This document shows, piece by piece, positions 32,683 to 44,201 of a DNA stretch of 64,000 nt. Each line of letters begins with the position of its first letter. The stretch's first letter is position 1. A program made the translations under genes and the position numbers. The stretch spans positions 105,001,542-105,065,541 of the forward strand of contig CM048841.1 of NCBI GenBank assembly GCA_026545765.1, read 5' to 3'. The stretch comes from Plantago major (lineage: Eukaryota > Streptophyta > Magnoliopsida > Lamiales > Plantaginaceae). A model generated the notes under the pieces. The model had not been told where the DNA came from, searched no databases, and saw only the letters and a program-made list of their open reading frames with translations.

Positions 32683-32690
32683 TATAGTGA
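32683..32690 (-). promoter_or_regulatory. TATA box of GASA gene
   Basis: CTATATAAAC on the minus strand, about 210 bp upstream of the ATG at 32476, leaving room for a leader with a short intron. Confidence 0.5.
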
Positions 32691-33074
32691 AGTTTGCATT
32701 ACTCCACGCATAGAAACGTAAAAGGTAAAGAAACTGATCATCATCAATGTTCAATGATACTAATCCAAGTAGTCTACATTAACCCAAAGCATATTAGAGT
32801 ATTGGTCAAATTAGCTGAATTGGGAGTAGTATAATGATCCTGATACATATGAAACTGGTTTGTCTGGAGACATTAATTATATATGTATATATGTTAATTA
32901 AATAGTATGAACGCATGCAGAAATAATAAATATAAAATCATATTCATAATTATGGACTGATAAAAAATGAAAATGTATTCATTCATTTGCTTTGCTTTGC
33001 TTTGCTTTGCTTTGCTTACAATTCATTCATCTTACTCGATCCATTTATGACAGCATTTGTGACTTGTATTATGA
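32691..33074. other. GASA upstream region
   Basis: Non-coding promoter-side sequence. Contains six TTTGC units at 32986-33015. Confidence 0.5.
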
Positions 33075-33082
33075 CATATAGA

Positions 33083-33487
33083 CTAGGAAGCACTGATACG
33101 GATACGGATACGGATGTGAATACAAGACGGATACGTGAAAACGTAAAAAATCCAAAATATAGGATACGGATACGTCAAGGATACGTTAGATTTTTCATTA
33201 TTTTTAATATATATAATAGGCCAAAGTCATATAGAATGTGATGAATACCTACACTAAGATAAATTTAGTATTCCTTCTATGGATTATAGTTCTTCTATAT
33301 ACTTTGGGCTCTTTTTTCTTTGATCTCCAACTCTAAACAACTGAGAAACCCAGGGAATCTTGTTTCTAATAATAAATAAATATATTTGAAATTCAAGATA
33401 CGTATCTCAAAAGGATCCGAGAAAATATGTATCCGATACGTGAGGATACGGATACGTCCACCCCGTAGACGTATCCGTGCTACATAG
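33083..33487. mobile_element. hAT-like MITE (405 bp) with 8-bp target duplication
   Basis: Flanked by a perfect 8-bp direct repeat CATATAGA (33075-33082 and 33488-33495). Ends are inverted: left CTAGGAAGCACTGATACG, right complement CTATGTAGCACGGATACG. Both ends carry arrays of GGATACG just inside. No coding region. An 8-bp duplication with short inverted ends is characteristic of hAT transposons. Confidence 0.8.
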
Positions 33488-33495
33488 CATATAGA

Positions 33496-34347
33496 TGTAA
33501 CGGAATTCTCCAAATTCTACTATCCTTTACCTTCAAACATATGCTACTTGTTTGCACCCATCACTAGACTTTCACTATTTGGTTCATCATCATGTTCATA
33601 TATCAAAGAAAAAATACGCGGGACTGGGAATATTTTGTTCTCTCTAGATACTTCTATTACGCATTAACATGTCAAAGAGAGGACATAATATTGCACCATA
33701 TAAGATTTTGTATCCAAGTTACTCAGTTTTTCTGTTCTTGTTCGTAATTATAATGATTATATAGTGACATGTAAGGTTTGAAACTTGTGGTGCAATCTCA
33801 GACCACTCTCAAGTCTTGAGCCCCATGATCAAAATCTCTCCAACTCACAATCCATCGTCCGAATTCCAAAAAAGAAAGAACAATCACGCAAACAATTTTC
33901 AAAATTTTCAATTAAATATGACAAGTAAATTAGGAAACAAAAAATCCTTTCAGCAGAATAAGTTATCAGCAGAGAAAGAAACATCCGTCCAAGAAAACAT
34001 GTAAAACTATCTCATTAGTAAGCATAACTGTCTAATTTAACAATCTATGGCGAGACAAGACATGCTAGCACATATATGAGATCATCCGTTCAACCCCAGT
34101 TCTGAAGGCTGAGTGTGTCTCCAGTAACTCCAAAGCATCACATATGGCTGCATGAGTTAACAATTCATGCTAACTTCACCTGGTGCATTTGAAAGAAGAA
34201 GCCACATCTTCGTAAGAAAGGAAGGAAGACTGACAAAACTGTACTAGCATCTAGGAGTAAAAGTTTGAATGATACTAGCAACAGATTCCGCGTTAAGAAA
34301 GCAGTTGAGGCCTTCAAAATTACCTGAAGACAGGTAAGTTATATAAC
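33496..34347. other. Intergenic stretch, includes PDIL5-1 3' UTR
   Basis: Nothing recognisable apart from the expected 3' untranslated region of the minus-strand gene next to 34348. Confidence 0.5.
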
Positions 34348-36962
34348 TCATAATTCGGCATCCTTTTCCTGTTCTGCCTTCATAGCTGCCTTGTTAGTTT
34401 CTTCAATAGCAAATGCTTTGAGCGATTCAACATCCCTAGTGCCTGCAAATTGAGTTTTCAGGAGCAAGTTATATTCAATATCCGTAAACAAAAGAAATGT
34501 CTCGGTACACAGCTGAGAACATTATAGATCTCTCTAAGCTGAGTACATTCTAGAGGAAATTAATAAATTATGTTAGTACAGTAAAGAAATTCCCAACTAA
34601 TTATCCAGTCAAGTTGACATGCTCAGCAGCTCAGGACATGAGCATCGACATACATATTAACCATAAAGTAACGACTATCTTGATAAATCAGATATTGTTT
34701 ACAGGTGTGGTAAATTACATTGATCGCCTTCTTGGCTTCTTAATTAATAATCAGAGGAAGTAATGCTGGGTTCCATAAATATTCTTATCAAATAATCAAC
34801 AGAGAAAAAGCCAGGTATTGAAGGTGATATCGTTGAAGAGAACTATATCCGTGGCAAAGATTAAACTGAAGGCAGCAGCAACACCATCAGTCCATCAGTA
34901 TGCTAACTAATCCAACGACAAAAACATGACTGAATTACTTATTGTACTACCACCAGCTTGGAAACACTTCTGTCCCTGATAGGACCCACCCGCCGACAAC
35001 CCAGGGGTTCTACAGTTCTACTTCCCTTTCGTCTCTTTTCCCATTCCTTTCTCATCTATTCTCCTTTTTTTCCCTTTTATGTCTCCTAATCCCACTTATA
35101 ATATGTTTATTTCTAAGCATGCATAATACTTGTACCGCACCGTTATCACTTAACAATGTATCACCAAACGAGCCAATGATGATGATCTTACACTTGGAGA
35201 AAAGGATATAAGGTTGTTCAAATATTGCATGACCTGAAAGAGCCACTCATCATCTCATTGGCTCCAGATGTATTAACAAGTACCCTAAATTTATACAGGC
35301 TAAATATTGGTATAATGGTTCTCTACTGCACTCCATTATTTTTGGGTGAAACACCACACTGTCAGTAGTGCAAGTCGCATAAAAGTGAAATGAACTTCAC
35401 CATAGGCACAGGCATAGACAATATTTAGAAAGGATGAGTAAATAGGAACGGGAAAGAAGGGGAGGGAGGTGAGATTGAGAATTTACAATGCTTGAAAGAG
35501 GGTTGCAACTTGCAAGCTGTTGGCGCTTTACTAGAAAGGTGTTTCCCTGATGAGAAATATACTTGTACATATTGTGAACTGATCAAAAACTAGTGTTTCA
35601 GGATCAACTAGAGTAGAACACAAATAGTTAAAATCTGCATGCAATATTTGTTCTAAACGAGGCTGACTAGATGATAGTGAGGGCACATACTTTTATTCAT
35701 GTAAAAGGAAGCTGAATCAACATGACTGACCACTTAAAGTTCCTACATTCTATTTATTTGAGCAAACAAAGTAATTGAAAAAGCTGTAGCTTGACTATAA
35801 ATAAATTCTCAAACAGTAAGTGTGCGGCTGTAAGAGATGTTAGATGCTTGACAATTGAGCAATAGAGAATCTATTAATGAATCGTTCGATAAGACAGAAA
35901 CTTATGCAGGTTACTGGAGCTTGTGAACTCTGCAATACATTCCGCCAAGTGCAAAATTAGCTAGTCTAGGACAATCTTAATTTCAGGTGAAGTGTACTTT
36001 CTCACATCATACCAATCAGCAATGTAACGTACAAAATTTCCAATACATCAAAATTCTATATCCTAAAATCATCTAGCAATGATGGTGGCTATATGGACAA
36101 ATCAATTAGAATGAGAAGGCCCGGAGGAAACATGTGACGTTTGTTGTTAAGCGGAGAGAATCACAAATAACGAGCAAGCAAACAACCAAACAAAAAACAA
36201 CGAAAAAGATTGAAATAAGCAATAAATCGTCACCTTGGTAGTTTAGAATTTCTTCACCATTGTAAAACAACTTGAATGTGGGGTACGAATGGATGTGTAC
36301 TTTATCACACACCGACTTATCAGTCGAGCAATCAACTTCACCAATCTCAATCTCATCCTCCCCTTCCATCTCCTTCCCTAGATCCTCCCATAGTGTCCCC
36401 AAGTTTTTACTGTATACATATCTCAATTTTAACGTGCATACAAAACCACATTCCAATCAAACAAACAACAAAACATAATGTAAAAAGAGCTGAAAATTAC
36501 CAGTGCTTGCACCAGGGGACACAAAACTTAACGAACCACGCCGTATCTTTCTCCTGAATCTATAAATTACTAGACCAGTATTAGACAACCAATAAAAACC
36601 TACTATAGTAGCACGCATTCACCAACCAATCAATGAATTACACTGTAGATACAGAACTGTCTTAACTTCAATTTAACATTAAAAAAAGTCCAAATTAAAC
36701 AAAAAAAATTAAGAATTACAAGGATCTCAATCAAGGAAGTGAATTGGCAGTAAAATAACTAGGTTCTGCGAGTGTAAATTGAACAATTCAAAAATTCGAG
36801 ATCTAAGATGAGCAGAAGCTAAGAATTTACCTTATCGTTGAAAATATCGGAATTTAAGGCGATGACTTCTGCATTAGCTGAGTGATCGTGTATCGAACTG
36901 AGAAGCAGATTAGAGAGGAAGAGTAAAAGCAGCTGGAGAAAGGCGAAACGGCACCGCATCAT
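34348..36962 (-). CDS. PDIL5-1: Protein disulfide isomerase-like 5-1 (PDIL5-1) orthologue, four exons
   Basis: Exons, minus strand: 36962-36831, 36559-36501, 36409-36234, 34442-34348; 153 aa. All introns are GT-AG and the joins keep frame (phase 0, then 2, then 1). Residues 1-31 are a signal peptide with a Leu-rich core. A single thioredoxin fold follows: DTAWFVKFCVPWCKHC (exons 2-3; the CxxC codon for the second Cys spans the second junction), WEDLGKEMEG, GEVDCSTDKSVCDKVHIHSYPTF, LFYNGEE (as separate blocks), and a charged C-terminus ending KDAEL. Order and wording match Arabidopsis PDIL5-1 closely, including the CKHC site and length near 150. It is expected to act in the secretory pathway in disulfide exchange. 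KDAEL resembles a KDEL-type signal but is not canonical. The third intron is about 1.8 kb, the others 90-270 bp. No defect seen. Confidence 0.93.
34443..36233 (-). other. Large intron 3 of PDIL5-1
   Basis: 1.79 kb, donor G|GTGACG, acceptor TTTGCAG. Only short, unconvincing open frames inside; no transposon ends recognised. Confidence 0.8.
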
Positions 36963-37691
36963 GGCTGTGTTGTAACGGTGGGAGAGATGTGGAAGGAGAC
37001 CACTCTAATGTTGAATTGTTGATGAAGTTTGAAAATTGCAAGTCACCCCTTTGAGTTTGAGGTATTAGTGAAGACCCCCTTTTGAGTGAAATTCTTGGAA
37101 AAGTACTTCTGAATGAAATTTTCAGAAAACAAACTGATTTTTACGAATACGAGAAAAGATCATACTATTCATCTAATATAAGTGTTTGACAAATTAATGT
37201 AGTTTATATCGGTGGAATGTGGTATTCCTATTACGTAGAAAAATCATGTATACAGGACTTGCTCCCCCTATCGATGTCTTGAGTTTCTTTTCTTGACTCA
37301 TCCATTTAGAAGACGATAATTAGGCCTTAACAAGTCAATCTATAGTGATTCACTCTAGTCATACTTATACATCGCAGCGTCATATACCAGTAGATTTTGA
37401 ATATGATTTCTACCTTCTTGAAAGAAAGAAAAAATCATATATATATAGTTTATTAAAAAACTTTTACGAGATTAATTATCATGATAAACGTGTTCAGCGT
37501 GTCTCAATTCTCCAACATTTGTATCTCACACCTACAAATCAGTGCAAAAATTCATCGTATTATACAAATTGAACGTAATTAATTGGTCATAAATTGGACA
37601 GTGATGAAATTTAGTACACTAATGTAGATATATAACAAAAAGTATATAATTGGACGGTGATACAATTTAGTACTGTATTTTATGTAATTCG
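36963..37691. other. PDIL5-1 upstream region
   Basis: Promoter side of the minus-strand gene. No TATA box that I would defend; no other feature. Confidence 0.5.
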
Positions 37692-37693
37692 TA

Positions 37694-37943
37694 CACCCTC
37701 CGTCCCGCAGAATTTCATACATTTATCATTTTTAGCCGTCCTGCATGACTTCATACATTACTAAAAAATGAAGCTACCTCACACCCAACAAATAATAAAC
37801 AATCTAAACTTTACACTCAAATTACACAATTTGCCATTAAAAGTACATCTTGTCCCACTTTTTCTATATTATATCATTACTTTAACTTTTCACATAAAAC
37901 TGCACGCTAACCCTGATGTATGAAGTTCTCCAGGACAGAGGAC
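37694..37943. mobile_element. Stowaway-like MITE, copy A (250 bp)
   Basis: TA on both sides (37692-37693, 37944-37945). Ends CACCCTCCGTCCC and its partner GGACAGAGGAC, with CTTCATACAT-type subterminal inverted repeats. Same family as 43956-44199 (opposite orientation) and a decayed copy near 39983-40217. Confidence 0.8.
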
Positions 37944-37945
37944 TA

Positions 37946-39313
37946 CAACATAAAGTCATAAAGTATACGTCCTGAATTTTACCTGAGGAAACATGCTCTC
38001 TGGCAACCCGGCCTTGATCATGTTGGTAACTGGACTGGATTCAAGTCATCCTAACATGGGCTTCCGCCTAACCTTACGAAAATTATGAAGAACCCCACAA
38101 GTTAGGGCCCAGATGTATAACATGGACTGTCTATAATCTGTCCAATCAAAAAGCCCACCTGCAGTGTTGTCTCCACTTTCCAATAATGTTGCATTCCATC
38201 CCTTATGCATCAAAATGTAATTTGGGTATTATTGAATTTACTCTCACCCTCAGACACAATACTTGGAACATGCATAAGAATAACACATAAAACTACAAAA
38301 TAAATTATACAATCAAAATGGATACAATATGATATCTATGAAAAATTAAACTCACGTATTTGGTACGTTTTGTTTTAACTCACGTATCATATTAAGACCG
38401 GACGAATCTCGTTCGAGTCTATAAACATTGTTAACACATGATGAACGGACATCATTAACAAATTAAACGAACTGAACGAAGGGACATTGTTAACAAATTT
38501 TCGTTCCACAACAATCTCCGAATACATAACATTACAAATGGACACCATACGCCATAAGTATGTTCAGTTAGTATGACCGATTATACGTATACTCGGAGGA
38601 GTATTTGGTTTTGTCCCAAGCAGCCGCATTAGTCCTCCAAGAAGCGGGACCCTTCACAAGAAGAAGCTAGCTAGGATTATTCTTTGCTTGGCGATGGAGA
38701 GAAAGTACAACATTGCAACAACCAAAACTGTAGGTCCCACATCCCACTAAGGAAACATGATGATGACGACTGATTAGGACAGTATGTGTATGTTGTTGTT
38801 GTTGTCCTTCTTCTCTCTTCCTCGTAAAACTGAAATATTCGTCCTCTTCCTACTTACTTGCCACGTGTACTTTCTGTTATGGCCCACCACCCACCGTCCG
38901 TCGCTTCAAGTGGGCCCATGTTTACCAACTGATCCTATACGGTCCATTGCGTCAATGTTTTTTTGGTGGTGCATTATTTTATTTTTTCAAATTTTGTTAG
39001 CGGTATTGTTTTCACATCTGGATTATTTGATTTTATTTCTTTTTTTTGTCGTGAAATTGAGATTTGATTCGATTATTTGTTGAATGGATTGCATTTTGTT
39101 TTGGAGAGCAGGATATGGCTCTAATTAGACATGATGATTGTACAGTGGACTGAGCAAAATTTGGACTCATGGGGAAAATTTATGCTTCCATGTCGAGTAT
39201 TATGGATTAGACAAGAAGTTTAATTGGACGAATCGGATCTGGACGGTATTTGTGCGGACTTTGAATATAATGATTCCATCTTTGATTGGATCCCATCTTT
39301 TATAAACATAACT
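37946..39313. other. Intergenic, no supported feature
   Basis: An open frame at 38784-39083 is low-complexity hydrophobic and unlike a protein. TTG triplet run near 38788-38803. Confidence 0.5.
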
Positions 39314-39681
39314 CAGATTGTTTGTGATTAAACGTTATCTGACTATTTGATACAGAGTTCAAAAAAAATGGGTTAAATAAAAAATTTAGTTGATAAATAG
39401 TAGTATCTGAGTTAAAAGAGTGAAAAATTATGTTTGGAATAGAGTAAAAAATTTATGTGTGTAATAATGAAGTGATGCGTTTAATATTTTTTAAGATTAT
39501 TTGATTGGTTTGGGACTGTTAGTTTGATTGAAAAAAGTAAAGATGAAGTAAGAGTAGGGTAGAAAGATAATGTTGATTGTTTAGTGGAAAAAAAATTGAG
39601 TTAAATTTGTTACTGTAGAAGATACAAAATAAATACCCTGAAACATTTAAACGGATAAATAGTAGTATACCAAACAAACTG
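39314..39681. mobile_element. Possible foldback MITE (368 bp)
   Basis: Left end CAGATTGTTTG and right-end complement CAGTTTGTTTG form an inverted pair (10 of 11). AT-rich and non-coding. No clear target duplication, so the family is uncertain (hAT- or Harbinger-like). Confidence 0.35.
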
Positions 39682-39982
39682 TATATATTTATCTACAAAT
39701 ATTTTTAATCATTCAAGATGAGACGTCATTTGAAAACTTCGGAACTTTATACCTTTCATGTCATTTCAGAATTTGACTGTCATTAACTATAATTCATACT
39801 CCGTTCGTCCCCAATTTTCTTTAAAAAAAAATTTCTCACGGTATCCGTTAAATGCAACTGATCCAACAGGGCAATGACTTTCTTATGAGGCGGCTCTATG
39901 TGGTGTACATTCACAATGGCCGAACCTAATAGATTTCTCGAGTAAACTCAAGTCCCTTTACTACTTGAGTCAACAATCGTTG

Positions 39983-40217
39983 GTGTCCCGGGAAGTTTAA
40001 TACACTAGGACTGTCATAGATTTAGGTAAAAAAATGAAAATAAATGACTAAAAATAAAAATGTGACAAAACGAGAACTTTTAGTGCAAAATGTGTATTTT
40101 TGTGAAAATGAAAGCTTTTTTAGTTTTGTTGGATGGTTGTAGATTACCTTTTTAGTAATATATGAATTCATGTGAAACATTTAAAATTGAAAAACATATG
40201 AAATTCTACGAATATAT
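39983..40217. mobile_element. Decayed Stowaway-like MITE, copy C
   Basis: Aligns by eye over its length with 43956-44199: TCCCGGGAAGTTTAATACA at the left, GCAAAATGTGTA in the middle, TTACCTTTTTAGTAAT and CATATGAAATTC at the right. Ends are worn, target sites not clear. Confidence 0.5.
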
Positions 40218-43200
40218 GGAGATTGAGTATTATATATCGACGTGGCATCAGGGTAATGATTAACATGCATCATGGCTAAGTCTTCCTTCTAGCTATGGTA
40301 ATGGTAATGCTTCGGCTTCATGAAGATGATAGGAATGAAATTGGGATAGATACTTCTTTCCAAAGCTATCATGATGCAATCAATAAAATTAAATGCCATG
40401 TGTTGCTACGTAGGGATAGCTGCTGAAGTAAGTTGAGAGCCTGGTACTTTCGACTGATCTGGAACAAAATACTGACTATTGCAAGCAATCAGTGCCAGTT
40501 TGAATATGAAAATAATTTTTCTTAAAAAAATATTACGTATTTGGTGGTTACTTTGGTTGGACATATGATGTCCGACCCTATCCACACCTCTTTCATGAAT
40601 GTGCCCCTGGTTAATTCGACTCACGCCTAATACATTCTTGAAGTTTCAAAGGATTTTAGGACCTTCAGAGGAAGTTTCAAAGGATTATTTGTTCCTGACA
40701 CTACCTGGATCGATTAAGAGGGTCGGACCAAGCACAGAAACCTTAAGAAGGCAACACTACCTAAATCACTAACCTCGGTCCCCATCTACCGTCCGACCAT
40801 ACCTAGCTATCAAGAAGAATCACCAAGTGGACCAAGCCTAAGCCATATCGAGCATAGGCTTCCGTTCTGCCTTAATCCTGCACCGAATAATGGGGATTGT
40901 AGCTAGGAACCACATTGGACCGACCACACGCGTGGGACATGTGCAACCCTTACGACATAAACGTGGCTAGTATTTTCAAGGAGTTATGCCCCCGGCCCAG
41001 TTATGTAAATAGCACAGTCTCAAATATCATAAATTAAGTAATACCCATATTCACCGGGGAGGCCGACCATTCGAGGTTCAAACCTTGACAATCTACTCAT
41101 TCATTAAGTCTACTTCAACTTGTCTAAGTTATAAACCGACTCAAAAGTGACTAACTTCCTCACCTTCATATTTTCAGGTACCATAGAGCCAGAGTGCTCT
41201 TTAGTTCAATACATGTCGTATAAAGGATTTGGCCTAATTTTCATATGCTATTTGTATATTTTGATTGGTAATTAACTAGTTTTGTCGTTTTATGGAAAAA
41301 AAATTAATGCACAACTTCAAATTGCACTGTAATGACATATAGTGGGAGAATGATTGTCTGTAGTTGTTATCTTAGGATACCTTCAATAGGGAAACTATTA
41401 ATAGAAAATCACCACTTGTCTCTACAGAACATGACTTAATGCGACTTCTTAAGTGATGGAATGAATGATCAAGTTAGCTCAACAAGCTTTGTCCTCATTA
41501 AACTAAGAATAGTATTAGGGAAAGAACAAATTAAAAATGACGTCTTCATAACAAGAAAGATATGGTTACACAAGTTCTTCATGATCTTCTACGCAAGTAA
41601 CTGGATGGTGATTTCTGATTTAAATAATAAATGAAGTTAAGAAAGATGATAACAGATGACAATTATTTTGGACCCGTTATGTGACAAGGACCCATCGAGC
41701 TCGATGGTTTAATGACGTGAATTTGATTAACGTCGCCGTTTGTGGCCAGTGGGAACAGTGGTCCATGTTGAGACACTAGTGGTCATTAACAATTATTGAG
41801 TGGTATCACTGTCAATAAATCATTATTTTCCCTACTGATTTTGAATAGTCGACGTTAATACACGTGATATATATCACTAATTTTAATTTTATGCCTAACA
41901 ACAATTTGAAGGAATTGTTACTCTAATGTACAAAATGTCGTTGTTTTGTCAAACTCAGCTTAAAAGGGGTTTAACACGCATTCAATCAATTAGATTTTAT
42001 GCACCATGATACTAATTGTGACAACTTCGTCATATCTAAGTAGTGAGTTTTTACTGAATCCTCCAGTTAATCAAATGAAAAACTAAAATAAGGACTGGAA
42101 CAAATTGCGAATGTTACAGTGAGAGACAATAAAATTCTTTGAGATAAAATTGCTCATGTTTGAAGAGTAAACATTATTCTAAGATGAATAATTACTATAT
42201 GCATGAGTAGGTAAGTTAACAGTCTAATTGAATGGAAAATTAATTGGCATTAATTCTCCAGCTTTCACTCTTCACCGTAGTAGTTGACTCATTAAAAGGC
42301 CCCATCACATGAAAGGTGAGATTATCGTGTAGAGCTAATGGTCTAATAAACCTTGAATGACAACCACTCACTACTATTGCAATATGGAAAAGATAGGTTT
42401 GAGAGAAAAAAGGGACAAGAAATGATGAGAGTATTAAGTTATAATCGGTTGAAAATTTGAATTTGAAATTTTATTTTTAATTTTGACGAGTTCGGTCAGA
42501 TCAAGTATGGGTATAGGCAACAATCATTTGAGTGTTATTTATAAACACATATGCTTTCAATTTCCCTTAAATGAATTGAATTGCATAAATTCAGATATAT
42601 ATAGCCAAACTAGACACGTAGGTCGAGTGGATCAGCTCTTTTACTCAAGTCTGGGCTGATTGTAGAGTCGATTTAAGGGGTGCGCGCATAAAATGAACTC
42701 TTAATGCGACTCTTGACCCTACGCGCCAAGATGGAAGTCAACAAGTTCCCCCACTTCTAAAACCATGAATGTCATATGTTGCCCAAATACCGTATCCTCA
42801 ATCAAATATATAGTTTTGCTCGTTCTTTTCTAAACTTAGCTACGTGGGATAAAACCTTCAAATCTCCTTTATTAGTGGGAACTCACCAATACAAATTCAG
42901 CGGCAATGCTAGTTTACCATTAAATGATTCTTCTAAAGTGACAATTAAATTTTCATACACCATTGTGCATTCGTGAACATATAGGCATACTAAAGATGGG
43001 GTGCCAAATCTTCTCCAACTTAATCCACTGAGAAGGTTGCATTTAGTCGATGCTGAGTTATGGTTAAGGTGATCTTGTTTGTACATATAGTATTGGTAGT
43101 CGTAGTTTGAAATTACTATAGATTCACCCCATTATAATTTTTAGGTATTATCCTCAAGTTTTGATGATTAATAAAACAAATAAAATCTTGATACACCATC

Positions 43201-43955
43201 ATCATTTTACATGAAGAAGATTTAATATTGAAGATAAGACCCCGGCCCACCAAAGGAAACTCGCGGGCCGATCGGACATTGGAATCCCGATGGTCCTAAA
43301 TTCACGCTACCATGCCTACATATGTTTTGGGCACAGTTTCCAACTCCATGTTCCTCACTCACTTTATTCCTTGTAACCAAGCCACGGTGTTTTATTCCAA
43401 CGTATGACTACTGCTACTCGAGTCTGGAGGAGATTTCCCCAACATTTTTACAACACACACAAGAAAGAATATATTGCCTTGACCAGTCAACAAATTTGAC
43501 TCATCCCATCAATATCTCATTATGTCACATGACCCCACTACATTTTCTCATGCACTCCCAAAAATACTATTTTGCACCCAAAGTTGTGTTTTGAGATCGA
43601 TCCATTACTTGTCAAAGTTAGTCTTGTAAGCTTTAAACTAATCGGATGGAATATTGCATACAATCCCAACCCTGCCCAATTATTCAATGTAGCCCGCATG
43701 TTAATGAAAAGATTGTTTTTGGGTCTCTAATTAGTGTGCCTCTACTTTCACAATCTTTAGCATTAACATCTTTATCCTAGTTTAAGGTTTATTAATCAAA
43801 AATTTTAATGCAAGTCGGATGCATACATGGTTTGTCTTCGTGCTCAATCAACAAATTTTACCAAGTCTAGAAGCTATAAGTAACGCTCCTCAAGACTTAG
43901 TGGTCCATGGAAGAATAGATGAATTTCAAGATCTCCACACATTGACTATAGTGTA
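40218..43955. other. Intergenic, 3.7 kb without genes
   Basis: No coding region supported. 40655-41215 has a higher GC content and looks like the end of a worn LTR (TTTTCAGGTACC near 41174, comparable to CTTTCAGGTGATG in the Tat LTR), but no second end was found. Confidence 0.4.
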
Positions 43956-44199
43956 CTCTCTCCGTTCCGGAGAACTTCATACATTAGGGTTAGTACACAG
44001 TTTTATGCGAAAAATTAAAGTAATGATATAATATATAAAATGTGGGAAAAAGTGTATTATTAGTGGCAAAATGTGTAATTTGAGTGTAAAGTTGAAATTG
44101 TTTATTATTTGTTGGGTGTGTGGTAACTTCCTTTTTGGTAATGTATGAAGTCGATTAGCATTAAAATAAAATGTATGAAGTTACTGATGCGGAGGAATC
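43956..44199. mobile_element. Stowaway-like MITE, copy B (244 bp)
   Basis: TA flanks (43954-43955, 44200-44201). Left end CTCTCTCCGTTCCGG; reverse complement aligns with copy A through most of its length. Confidence 0.75.
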
Positions 44200-44201
44200 T
44201 A

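Noticed and set aside
36106-36456. 116-codon minus-strand frame as a complete gene
   Set aside because: It is exon 3 of PDIL5-1 with intron on both sides; its ATG is in the intron.
38784-39083. 99-codon hydrophobic frame
   Set aside because: Low-complexity Phe/Leu-rich translation of T-rich DNA; no conserved motif, no promoter that I can defend.
39797-39830. Stowaway-like end CTCCGTTCGTCCCC
   Set aside because: No partner end found on either side within a few hundred bases.
42776-43594. Short open frames of 60-90 codons
   Set aside because: No coding signature, no splice or promoter context; expected by chance in this length.
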